From Pseudopyrenochaeta lycopersici (lineage: Eukaryota; Ascomycota; Dothideomycetes; Pleosporales; Pseudopyrenochaetaceae): 64,000 nucleotides of DNA. The position numbers were made by a program, and so were the translations under genes. Of the stretch, positions 52,859-63,151 are shown one piece after another (the first letter of the stretch is position 1; the number at the start of each line of letters is the position of its first letter). The DNA lies in contig NHZP01000056.1 in assembly GCA_003313425.1 (NCBI GenBank), positions 186,001 through 250,000 on the forward strand. Reading direction: 5' to 3'. Below the pieces are notes generated by a model. It made no database searches and was not told the DNA's origin. It saw only the letters and a list, made by a program, of their open reading frames with translations.

Positions 52859-55281
52859 ATGAAGCGTAAATCTAACTCTTAACCTACGAAGTCAGCAAAA
52901 CAACCCCGAATCCGCGAAAATAATTCTACGCGAAGTAGGCCGCTATCTACCTTTTAAGACGTAGAATCTGCACGTATTTAAGCTGAACTATATCGTTTGG
53001 CAACTGTACAATTTCCTATTAATGCGCTTATACTAACCTGGAGCATTAGCACGAATAGACCTATAGACTACAAGCATGTCCAAACGTTATGTCGCATATT
53101 TATATAAAATGGCGGGGTTGAACGTAAATCGTGGGATAATCGTCTTCTAGTCTTATGTACACGGCAAGAGGTAGAGAGAATGATAAGCCACCTTAAAGAG
53201 AAAGAATTAGATCGAGATAGTGCGGCTGGGGCAGGCTTAGCAACACTACAATGGCCTTCATTTAACGACTAGACTTCAGTAAATGGAGGAATGGCTGAAC
53301 TTATGGCTGGTCAACATCGCGCAGATGCCTTAAGGGAATATGTACGCTGGACGGGTTCTAGTAATGAAGAATTGTAGTAGGTCTGCGATATCTATAATAA
53401 AGGTATATATCCTACCTAGCTTACTCTATTTATATAAGTAATAACATAAAGTAGACACTTTACCGTACGGCCTTAATATAAAGCTTCGAGTGAACCGACG
53501 CGACCTAACGCTACAAGATACCCATGGTCAAATATGGAGATAATTAGCCGCAATGTCTACTGTAGACGATAGCCTATTTCAAGGAACTAACTCTCAGATA
53601 GAGCGCAAGATGCTTGAGGCCCTTGGGCTTAGTGGCCCAGTCAAGTTTCCTATCCGTTAACTGGTCACGCTTTGGAAGAATGCTAATTGGAGGTCTATGA
53701 TTACACGCTGGTGTGAGACCACGCTTAGTTAAGCTACATTTACAATCTTAACGTGGGAGTGGATAGCAAGCTGTAGAATGGATGATGTGAGTCTATAAAA
53801 TAATGCGTACATATAAAATATACTAAGCAGAGAGTCTCTAGTATTAGTTTACTACCTTTAACTATGTGCTTAACGTTGTTTTACGGCTATCTAATAGTAA
53901 CCCTGAATGTGTTACTACCGCTGACTGGATTAAGCTGGCGGATCTTCCGCGAGACCGTACGATTAAAAACGTGCAGGAGCTATTCTACCTAAGTTAAGAG
54001 GGTAGCTATGATGTTAATTGCTTAGGAAGCCGGAGAGATGGCTTCTTAGCTATACTTAATAGTGAAGCTTATCACCACGCCTACGATCTTGTAGCTTTTG
54101 CCACAGATGTTTCGTTTCTAGATGTGCACACGCTCCTTAAAACTACAAAAGAGGATGGAAGAATTATGATGCAAGTCCTGTCTTATGTAGTACTGTGGCT
54201 AAACTCTGATCCTACTAAGGTTAGTGATTGTGAGAATAATAAGCCCTCTCTTTAAAAAGACTTCCTTTTAGCTTTAAAGAATTACTGGGGCGAGCGAGCA
54301 GAAAAACAATCCGTTATGCTTAAACGCAAAGTGTTAGATTTCGTAAGGGGACATATTACCTAATTTAAGGACCCTGCGACTGATGCCTATCTTAATCAAT
54401 TTCCAGCCGACAGCGGCGATTGTTACTTAAGGCGATTCACGAACGAGCCCTGGAGGAGTTTACTGAGCATCGTACAAGATGCCCTAGGTCCAAACTTCCC
54501 AAGCCAAAAATTTCTCTCCCTCAGCCCTTGCGATTGCAATAAAGCTGCCCCCAGGGCCGGATTTACCATCGCAAAGGCTATATGTGCGTTGATAGATCGC
54601 ATACCCAAAGTAGCACGGAACCCTGCTCTTAACAGCGAGCAGGCGCTTAAAGCACTACGTTCTAAGCTTGGTTTATTGGTGGAGGATTGGGCGGCTCAGT
54701 ATTCCTAAGACACGTTCAATACGCAATTGGACAGAGATACAACGCCATGGGCGGCATCTTTGGAGCGGTCGGCGCGTGGTAGGGACGAGAACCAGGCGAG
54801 TCTATCCCGATTGGCAGCAGACTTCGAGCGAGAGACCTATGAACGATTATCCTCGCCTACCGTAGCGCGCTCTACATGCCCTCCTGCTGTTTCCCCTATT
54901 GACGGAGCTACGAGTCTACATAGGGTAGTGGAAGATATAGATAGGCGTGGCCAAAATCGCGACAGCGAGTGTCGAAAAAAGACGTAAGGGCAAGAGAACA
55001 CAGGTTGCAAAGGGGCTGTAACTGACCGTAGCCGTTCCAAGCATATTAACTTTTGCGAAATCACGGCTGAAGACGTAATAGAAATGAGGAAATTACACCG
55101 CCAAAGGAAATCTAAGCCTTAACTCGTGCCCTTACGCTCGCCCCTCCTTTCTCAGCGTAAGGATAAGCTTAAAAAGCTGATAACTCTACTTATTACACCG
55201 AGCGCACAGCGAACCACTACTTACAGAGCCGGCTCCTCTTAGAGGCGTGGCCCTGCTGCTTAATCTAGCTCTGCAGCGTGA
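52859..55281 (+). pseudogene. DUF3723-like gene with about 18 TAA/TAG codons
   Basis: Three exons, 52859-53402, 53455-53786 and 53848-55281, with introns of 52 and 61 bp (GTATAT...GTAG; GTGAGT...TACTAAG...TTAG). Phases agree throughout, giving 769 codons to a TGA at 55279-55281. Recognisable parts: YKHVQTLCRIFI, AELMAGQHRADALREYV, KDTLPYGLNIKLRVNRRDL, WKNANWRSMITRWCE and a Ser/Arg-rich tail. The LCRIF and GQHR motifs resemble fungal DUF3723 proteins, which have a ParB-like look and often travel in Starship giant elements. About 18 in-frame TAA or TAG codons stand where Gln or Trp fit well (for example before NGGVERKSWD). C-to-T/G-to-A changes explain them all. No Starship captain (DUF3435) gene is visible. 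Confidence 0.6.
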
Positions 55282-55465
55282 GAATGATGGAAATAAGGCA
55301 GTTTCTAGAGTCCTATAGATTAGGCCATAATCCGCCTGCAAATAGAATAGATGAGACGGGGAACGTGTGGGCCCACGGAAAGCGTGGCGGCGTGCTTGAT
55401 CATTTCCAATCAGCTCTCCAGTCAGGGATTATGAACGCAATTTCCTACACTAACGCCTCTTTTCA

Positions 55466-55529
55466 CCCCCAGGGGTTAAAGAGCTAGTGCGCTCAGCGTG
55501 TTTAGTACGTGTAGTTTCACCCCCAGGGG
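55466..55529. promoter_or_regulatory. Two CCCCCAGGGG palindromes upstream of the next gene
   Basis: TTTCACCCCCAGGGGT occurs at about 55462 and again at about 55516, 54 bp apart, close to the 53-bp period of the array. Both lie within 150 bp of the ATG at 55611. Confidence 0.5.
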
Positions 55530-55610
55530 TAGAACGATATTAACTATTGCAATAATTGTCTTAGAGACTTAAATAAATAATCCACGCAGACCAACCTTTC
55601 TTCTATAACT

Positions 55611-58600
55611 ATGGCTGAATTATTTAACGATGTACTTGCTAACGACGAATTCAATGATTATCTCTTCAATTCCCAAGACATCAGCTGTGATGAGCTTTTC
55701 AACCTACACCAAGACGAGACGATAGCTAGCAGCGGAGGCTCGCAGCATAAAGACCCTTTCTCCCCTCCCGAAGATCAGAGCGACGTCGATTTAGATTCTG
55801 ATAATAAGGATGGACTACACGGGTATTCCGAATTAGAAGGTGCTAGTGGAGACGATGCTGCTACGGCGGGTGAGGAGTATTCATGGAGGATTGACTATTC
55901 TAGTGGTGATTATAGGTTAAAGGGTAGGCACTCTTATTCTCTATATACTGTAGAGCTAATTAGCGTTGGACGAGATATAGCCCAGCACTTCATTGCGAAC
56001 ACTGAAGCTCCCGACTTTGACGCTGCGCAAGCACTTGACATGCTGCATAGGCTCTATACTATGGACTATGGCAGCAGGAAAGCGGGCTTAAGAGCGGCTG
56101 ATGTTAGCGACGACTATCTCCCAGTCTTCTTCCTCGACTATATCAGCATCATTAGCCGGCCACTTAAACTACTTACTAGGCAGACCGACCGATTCTTCGA
56201 CAACGTCACCGTTTCATTTTAGAACTGGCGGGCGTCTTATTCCGGAAAGCACATTCATGGGCTGAATTTTGGTTTAGAACATCAAACGTTTCGGCTAGCA
56301 ACAGCGGCGACGAGGGAGGCTTAGTTCATTGTAATGCACCCTATCCACCCGACCGTTACCGAGCTCTGTTCCTCTCGACGAGGACGACAGCAGCAGGAGA
56401 AGTTATTTCAGTCTAGCGCCCTGCGAACCTACCATGCTTAAGCATTATTATCATATATTAAGGATGTGTTTCTCGTTGGCGAGCTTCTTGGCGAGGGGGT
56501 GGAGCCTTCGTGGAATCTTGATGGGTCGATCTCCCAGACGATTACCTCTAATAAATGGACTGCTTTCCAGAGACTTTTCATGGAGGGCTGGGGAGATTTT
56601 ATGGAATAATACTCTTTCGACGCCTTCTAGACTAAGAACCAGCCAGCCTTCCATGCCTATAATTACAGGGCTAATATCAAGATTGACGTCACTAGGCAGC
56701 TACATACGCTTCCGAAGGAAACCCGCCTAAGACCTCTGGATGATTCAGAATCTGATGAGGAAGGAGGAAATATGGAGGAAGAACAAGGATGGGACTCAGA
56801 ATCTCGGCTAGGCATAGGAGTAGGCTTAGTTGCAAGCACTGGGGATGATCACTAGGCTTTGTACACTGAGGGTTTTGACCAGCTACGGACTGAACTAGAG
56901 CATAAATATGAACTGGATCATATTGACTCTATTTCTTATGCCCTTGCCGTCGATATATATTGCCTTGATACCTCGTCGCCTGATTTAGAACACAAGTCCG
57001 CGCTCTGCCTTCTTACCAATCGTAATGCCGTTGCTGGCGAGTATAAGCGAAGCCGGGACTTTTCCTTCTATCTATTAGCATTCTATCCAGTGTATAGCAA
57101 TTTTACCTCTCTACGCCCGCCTTCCTTCCTATTAGATAATTTGCTTACGGTTATAAAAGATAATATAAGCTTCCAGAACTAGGGCGCTGATGTCCTTTCC
57201 TTTAGGTACTTCTAGGGGTACTCTAATATTAAGCGTTCGATTCGCCACCGTCCAGACGATCTTCTTGCCGACAAAGGGTTTACTACAGCTGCCCTCACGC
57301 TCCCTATATCTAACGTGAATGCTGCTAAGATTAAAGCTAAGCAACAGCGACTTCTTTAGCGTGTACATGGCGAGCTCTCGCCAGGCGATCCAGAATCGTC
57401 TAAGCCGTTTGCCCGTGAACGGCAGCGAATAGAAGCGGCTATTACGCAAGAGGAACTAGCTTTCTGTATAGAGCAGGTGGTGTCTATAAATATCCGCCGT
57501 CTCGTCCGCGAGCGCCGCCAATTCGACACGGTGCTGCGACCCATCTTCTAGCTTATGCAGTTCTTCTTAAAGGAGAAGCAACTGTATGTCCACATGTTGC
57601 GATGCTTCCGACCTTCTATTTTCCCTAAAGTTTTAAGCTCGTTTGCTAGAGTCTTCGGGCTTGCAATGGACAAGATGTATCAACGGTTCGAAGCGAGCGG
57701 CTGCAAGGGGCTTGATTTAGCCCTGTCTGAAGGTGTCGCAGCGCTAGACCGGCTTAGAAGCTATTACTTTACAGGGTTAGGGAAAGTTTTAATGGGTTCG
57801 GTGTTAGGCCCTCTGGGGACGTTTGATAGCATCAAGAAGGGGGCATGGCCGTATATCGCGCCGCGCATGCTAGACCTGCGCGATAGTGCGGGGGAGCTCA
57901 ACATTGCAAAATGGCCACGGACTAAGGACGGTCGGCCTATTCTGATGCACATAGCCTCTCTTTCATACTACTACAGGCCTGAAGTTACTGCTAGTCGCCA
58001 CAGTCAGCTGTGGTTCTGAGAGCTTAGGGGCAGGTCCATACGCGGGCCAAACAGCGCAGCACGGTTTCTTAAGGAGGTATTTCGTGACCTATAGATACCA
58101 GAAATGAAGGCATTTATTGGCCACCAAGTCGAGCGGTAACTCAATAAAGGTGTAAGAGCGGGTGGCATATTAAGCTAGGATTTAGCGTCTGCGCAGCGTC
58201 GGCGGACAGTTTTGCAAGACTGGATGCAGGCCGAGAATCCTTTCAGGTGGCGGTAGGTAACAATACTTACGCTCCTGTTCAGACGCTGATCGTGCTTTAG
58301 GAGCTATGAAACGCTTGTACTGCCTGCAGCTGGAGCTACAGCTCCTACACCGGAGTCTATTCCCACCAAGACGCGGAGAGATTTTGCAGAAGAGCTCTAT
58401 CAAGCCTGTATTGATGTGAAGCGGACTGCAAAGGAAGCATTGTCGTCTCTTTACTCCACGTGGATTTGGATTATCCAGGCCGTAATTAGGCACACCGACA
58501 CTAGCCATGTTACAAAGGAACAGTGGGTCGGTGGGCTCGCGGCGGCGATGCTTTCCAATTGTATTAAGTGGATTCCGGGGTCTTACCGTTCCAAGTTGAC

Positions 58601-59569
58601 GCATCGAAAAGTAATCATGCTTGTCGGAATTACGCCGTCTAGGTTGGCGTTAGCAGCTAGGCCCGGCAGCCTCAAGCGTGCTGCTATTGAGGCGGACCAG
58701 CGGCCGATTCATACAGGGAAGAAGCGCAAGATCGACTTTGGCTGTTCTATCCCATTTACTAGCGTCCCTACAATAGTAGAGAAGGGATTTACTAAACAGG
58801 TAGAGCAGTTTCAAAGGGGTAATTTAATGATCTTGGAGCACTATCAGGTGGCACGGAATTGCCTGGTGCAGTGTCTAGGGGATCCTCTTTGTAATTTAAT
58901 GTTGATGATGGTGTTAACCATCTGCGCTTCATCGGTTACACCTTGCGTGCTACCAAATACACGTAGTTTCGATAAAGGTGCTAAAAGGGATCCAGAGTTG
59001 TTAGCAGCTAACCTTGTAACTCAGATACTCTGGTTTTTTAAGCCAGACGCATTTCCGTGGAAAGAAGATGATGGAATAGTGCTTCGTATTCCGGAAATGA
59101 CGAAAAAGATTAGTAAGTTGGACGTTAGGATGCTTTAGAGTAGTAGCTAATGTGGTTTGCGATGCCAATAGAGCACAAAGGTGTCAGCAACCGATTTCTA
59201 CGGGAGTTAGGGTAGGTAGAAGTGATAGGAAGCCGGGACAGCCCTCGAAATAACGAGGTAAAGCTGCAGGCGGAGCAGGAGCTGATAGGGTTGCGGAGGG
59301 AACTTTTAGGGTTGAGGAAGGACGCAGATGGGTTCATTAGGCGGATTTTCCGTAGCCATGATTGGGCGTGGGTTGAGCGATGCTCGTCGATTATAAGAGA
59401 GATCGACTAAGGATGTTAGTATCGCCTGTTCCTTGTTGATAAGCCGTTTAAGTGAATTACTAAGACCGCCCATCTGAAATCGCGCACACTGCAGCAACTA
59501 TCTTCTATCTAGCGAGAGTAGAGGCTAATTAGACGCTGGCGGCCTCGCAGGAGGCTCAATGGATACTGA
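55611..59569 (+). pseudogene. Large unknown protein gene with about 20 in-frame stops
   Basis: One frame runs from the ATG at 55611 to 59112. A 59-bp intron (59113-59171, GTAAGT...GCTAAT...AATAG) then shifts into the frame that continues to a TGA at 59567-59569; total 1299 codons. No domain recognised. Readable segments: GELLGEGVEPSWNLDGSISQ, NKWTAFQRLFMEGWGDFME, RVFGLAMDKMYQRFEASGCK, GPLGTFDSIKKGAWPYIAPR and QWVGGLAAAMLSNCIKWIPG. Acidic N-terminus (EDQSDVDLDSDNKD). In-frame stops are mostly TAG or TAA, with TGA at three Arg-like positions (before ELRGRSIRGPN, SCFRSYETL and ITKTAH), all one transition away from Gln, Trp or Arg. The frame is otherwise undamaged over 4 kb, implying selection until recently. 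Confidence 0.55.
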
Positions 59570-60125
59570 GAGGGGTATATGTAGTTTAGGAGTGTCGCTA
59601 AATCCAGAGACAGAAAATTCAGGCGGCTAGTCTGAAGGTCAAGTGGATAGCCATGAACTAGGTCTTGCTTTCACTAGGCTAGTAGGTAAAGATATAAAAA
59701 TAGGTATTAATAGTCTTTTAGGTTCCTCTGCTACGACGCAATTACGCGAAAAAAATAGTCCTAAATTATTTTAGCATCGCAGTTCCTCAGAGTATGCAAA
59801 TGTATATAGATAGAAAGAGCTTTTACCTGTTCTCCAACGATTGGTAGCTATTATCTGCAGCTGCATTTTTAGGACGGGCTCCTAAGTGGCAAAGGCTGAG
59901 TCTAACTAGAAAGCCTTGCCAAAGTACGAGATACTATCGTTGTCCCGCTGCTAAATATAAACGTCTATAGGCAGGATATTTAGGTGTAAGCATCCGCGGC
60001 TTATAAAGTCTTTGGGTCTGGTCTTAAGCGAAGACCACACAAGGAGGATTATCCACAATATGCTTGTAAGGCTATACTGTGTAATTTAAACAGCTGCTAA
60101 CACGGCAAGAGCTGCAAAAAGCTAG
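59559..60125 (+). pseudogene. Possible third gene of the module, truncated
   Basis: From an ATG at 59559, overlapping the previous stop, a frame with readable protein-like content continues to about 60125: GLAFTRLVGKDIKIGINSLL, YRXKELLPVLQRLVAIICSC (X = stop), SLGLVLSEDHTRRIIHNMLV. It has about eight TAG/TAA codons. It then runs into the remnant of a pogo element, so its end is lost. It could instead be a further exon of the previous gene. Confidence 0.3.
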
Positions 60126-60189
60126 ACAAGAGGCGTGCTGTGTAGTAACTCGCCGTAATTCTTGTTCCCGTTCTCGTTCTCGCTGCCAA

Positions 60190-60823
60190 AGTCCACAGTA
60201 ATATTCATAGCCGGCCTCGTCGAAGTTGTAGACGTCCTGATCAAGGATGCCGTACTTAGCCTTTGTCTCCTCTACACGCTTGAACCAGCGGCTAATTAGG
60301 ATTGGATCTTCACATAGAGCTCTCTGCCTATCGTACGCTCAATTGAAACGCGTCGTAAGACTGCCTGTACGCTTGACAAAATTACATGGCTAGTGGACGC
60401 CAACCTGACCTGCGCCGCGCCCAGCCAGCAGGTGATTAGCCATATCACGTACAGCTGCGTACGTAGGGGCAAATCCATGTCGATCGAGGTCAAGTATATG
60501 TCTGATAATCACCTCCTCCTCTAGCTGGGTAAGCGTCTTTGAGTTGGGCTGGCAATCGCGTTGGGCAGGCTTGCCAGCGCGTTGGTCGCGTAGCGTCATT
60601 CGAGGGATAGTAAACGTACGAGCAGCAGCTCTCTCAGCCTTAATCTGGTGTCTATTAAGAGATGATATAGTAAGCTGTATATCAGCTTTAGATGAGTGCA
60701 ATAGAGCTTGTTGAGGTTGAGACATTGTTGATTTGAGCTTCAAAGGTGACCAAAGTTGGTGGGGTGGACGGATCGCTTGTATGGACGGCTCGCTTGTAAG
60801 GACGGCTCGCTTGTAAAACACGT
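60190..60823 (-). pseudogene. pogo element 3, 5' fragment
   Basis: Reads leftward from the ATG at 60725: helix-turn-helix (AERAAARTFTIPRMTLRDQR), then LLAGRGAGQVG followed by an early stop. The trail continues in pieces to KAKYGILDQDVYNFDEAGY near 60220, where it breaks off into unrelated sequence. Only the first half of the transposase remains. The outer end (60767-60823) has three copies of GGACGGCTCGCTTGTA (one with GGATCG), begins ACGTG like pogo 2, and is followed by TA at 60824-60825. It belongs to the same clade as the element at 49636. Confidence 0.8.
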
Positions 60824-60825
60824 TA

Positions 60826-61022
60826 TAGAGTCAGGGTGTTATTTAATAAAGCGTGTGCCGTCCGCTTCTTGCATACTAAGATCCAGGAGAGGAGTCGCAT
60901 TGCGTGCAGTTTGCCTGCTAGGAGTAGCTTGTAAAGCAGCGGGGGGAGGACATAGCAAAAGATAGAGATTGATTGGTTTTACGTTATATTAGGTACTCGA
61001 TACTAACTTTATTTTATATAAA
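60826..61022. other. Short spacer
   Basis: No gene or repeat recognised. Confidence 0.4.
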
Positions 61023-61598
61023 CTATATAGCACTAGCTAGGCATCGCGGCTCTAGAGGATCTGGCAAGAGATACTCTTCAAAGATGGTAGAAGTAGAGTA
61101 TCTTGTTTCTGTCTGAGAATACAAAGAGGGAGAATAGTAGTATTTATCTTGGGGTGTCTGTAGCTGTACCCGAAAATAGTGTGCTGATATCTGCGCTTCA
61201 TCTACTAGACGCACTGGCTGTGGCTTTATAAGAGACTGGATTGCCTGGTCTTGACAAGGGCTTGTCTAAGATGCCATTAAGTTTGCCTGGAAGTATTCAT
61301 CGTCACAGATAGGAGAACAGGGCCTTGTACATCGCGCGATAAAGTAACAGATCTAGGCACGGCTCCTATAGAGCCACCATCGGGTCTGATCTTGTAGCTG
61401 AGCTTGTTGCATATCTAGCGTACTCTTCTTCTTGTCTTTTATAGGTTTCAGTAGGTGTATAGGTTGTCTTGGCTGTCTTGGCTGTCTTGGCATATAGCTA
61501 CGATAGGCTTGTAAGAGGTAGAACGTGCTTAGTGTAACAAGAAGCCCAAGGATAATACATCCTACAACAAGGGTAGCTATAAGGAGCCCTCCGTACAT
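61023..61598 (-). pseudogene. Small single-pass membrane protein gene with two TAG codons
   Basis: One frame of 191 codons from the ATG at 61598 to TAG at 61023-61025, interrupted by TAG at 61353-61355 and again after ANLMAS. The N-terminus carries a hydrophobic segment (YGGLLIATLVVGCIILGLLV, about residues 2-28), then a basic stretch with a PRQPRQPRQP repeat and LLKPIKDKKKS. The polar C-terminus includes SPSLYSQTETRYSTSTIFEE. No family recognised. The two stops fall where Trp or Gln would fit, as in its neighbours. Confidence 0.45.
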
Positions 61599-62045
61599 TT
61601 TTAGGATTATCTGTAGAGCTAAAAGTGTCTCTAAGTTAGTCTTCTCGTTGAGAAGTCGAGGGAGGTGTTTTTGTATACTAACAGCTACTCTTAAAGAACA
61701 TATAAAAGGAGATGATGATAAAAAGACCTTAAACTATATTAATTACAATCTAGTGTCTATCAACTTCGCCATCTTATAAGTTGTGCGGCCTCTGTAACGA
61801 GACAGAGGTGTAGTAAGTCAGGCGCCGTAATACGCGCTAGGATGTGTACTAACTATAGCATGATCGATAACTACGCCGATATACTGCAGCATGCTAACAT
61901 GTGGCGTAGCCGCTGCAGAGAAATGAGATTCCTACGCCGTATAATAGTTTACTACCTATGCTTGTAAGTTGCAAGCATAAGTCTGTTCTCCCTGTGCACA
62001 TTCTAGTACAATTGCTTCGTTATATTGTAGCGGCGAGCTTTTAGC
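61599..62045. other. Spacer between two membrane-protein genes
   Basis: About 450 bp. CTACGCCG recurs (61872, 61932) and TGTAACGAGACAGAG-like words occur, but no gene. Confidence 0.4.
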
Positions 62046-63151
62046 CTAGTTGCGCAGGCGACGGATACTGAGCCAGAAGTTACAAAACTGCGGTGGGAGG
62101 TGCTGTCCTGGGTGTGTATATATAAAGAGAAGGAATACACCTAACGTTGTATTAGTAGACTCAGAGAGATATAAGAGCGTGCATTACCTAACATAGGCGC
62201 GACGTCTAGCACCTAAAAAGGCCACTCGTAAGAAGATATATAGCTGGGATGCTGGGCTGGACTACTAAACTCAATCATCCGATAAATGGCTCGTACCTAG
62301 AGACTACGTTAGCGTACTTAATGCGTGCTAGTATCTAGAAAGCATTACTGTGATTAGAGTTGTTGCTGCATTCACGACCTAAACTAGTCGCTGCCAGTTG
62401 GCGCCCGACTTACTAGAGGAGAGTACGTCTCTTTCTCTCTACTTACGGCTGACTATAAGAAAGCGGAAGCCAATTACAACAAACATAGCAAAACACACAA
62501 GTTGCAGTACAAGACCCAACTTAAGTGCAGCAAGACCTGATTTGGCCTGCTCTTCCCGCCTCTCTACTAAAAGATCCTTGTTTGTATACGCTGACCCTAA
62601 CGCGCTAGCCCCTAAGAATTGTACAAAGAAAGAGCCTAGGTTAAAGGCTACGAAGAAGAGCGCAACAAAGCGCGTAGGGCACTATAGAAGCCTAATTCGG
62701 TGACTGTTTGAGGGAGTAATCCACCAGATAATTCTACCAAACAATGTATAGCACGCAGCAGCCATGAATGAAGGGGCTAGACTAGAGAAAACACTTAGTA
62801 GAAAAAACTAACGACTTGCAATAGAATAACTTACATAAGGGACAGATAACCGACTATAAATGCATTTATATTTGTAGGGTCGTGTATAGAAAGAGCCCGA
62901 GCTAGATAACTAATACACTCTACTATTTATATGTCAGGTGCATGAAATCTCTATAATAGTAAAGACAAACCTGCAAGTCCAATATACATAGCCCAAAACA
63001 TCCAGGTGCGGTACCGTATAAGCAACCAGACATGTACGCCTACAACTACTGCAAATACTACAGCTCCAAGAAACGCTAGAGGACGGTTCAGCCGGTAAAT
63101 ATACAGGCTCTCTACTGTGGGCGGATCTATATCGCATTCTATCAGTAACAT
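62046..63151 (-). pseudogene. RTA1-like seven-helix membrane protein gene, four TAG codons
   Basis: Five exons on the minus strand: 63151-62971, 62922-62835, 62781-62349, 62296-62188 and 62140-62046. The four introns (48, 53, 52 and 47 bp) all have GT/AG ends and CTGAC, CTACTAA or GCTAAC branch sites. Every phase agrees, giving 301 codons. RTA1-family landmarks: RYRTWMFWAMYIGLAVECIS, YLARALSIHDPTNINAFIVG, LAPSFMAAACYTLFGRIIWW, KSGLAALKLGLVLQLVCF, TLITVRAIYRMIEFSSPA and APMLG ... THPGQHLPP. RTA1 proteins are fungal membrane proteins linked to lipid translocation and stress resistance. Four in-frame TAG codons (before CPTRF, RERDV, VVNAA and VLDVA) break it, while introns and frame are otherwise perfect. 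Confidence 0.8.

Noticed and set aside
53403..53454. Extra nonsense codons in the DUF3723-like gene
   Set aside because: These stops lie inside a GT-AG intron whose removal restores DTLPYGLNIKLRVN in phase.
62398..62703. A plus-strand gene of about 100 codons
   Set aside because: It is the antisense shadow of the third RTA1 exon, which has family motifs and valid splice phases.
52859..63151. A changed genetic code or programmed stop read-through in the module
   Set aside because: Stops include TAA, TAG and TGA at positions reachable by C-to-T/G-to-A changes, normal CAA, CAG and TGG codons remain in the same genes, and neighbouring transposon genes use the standard code.
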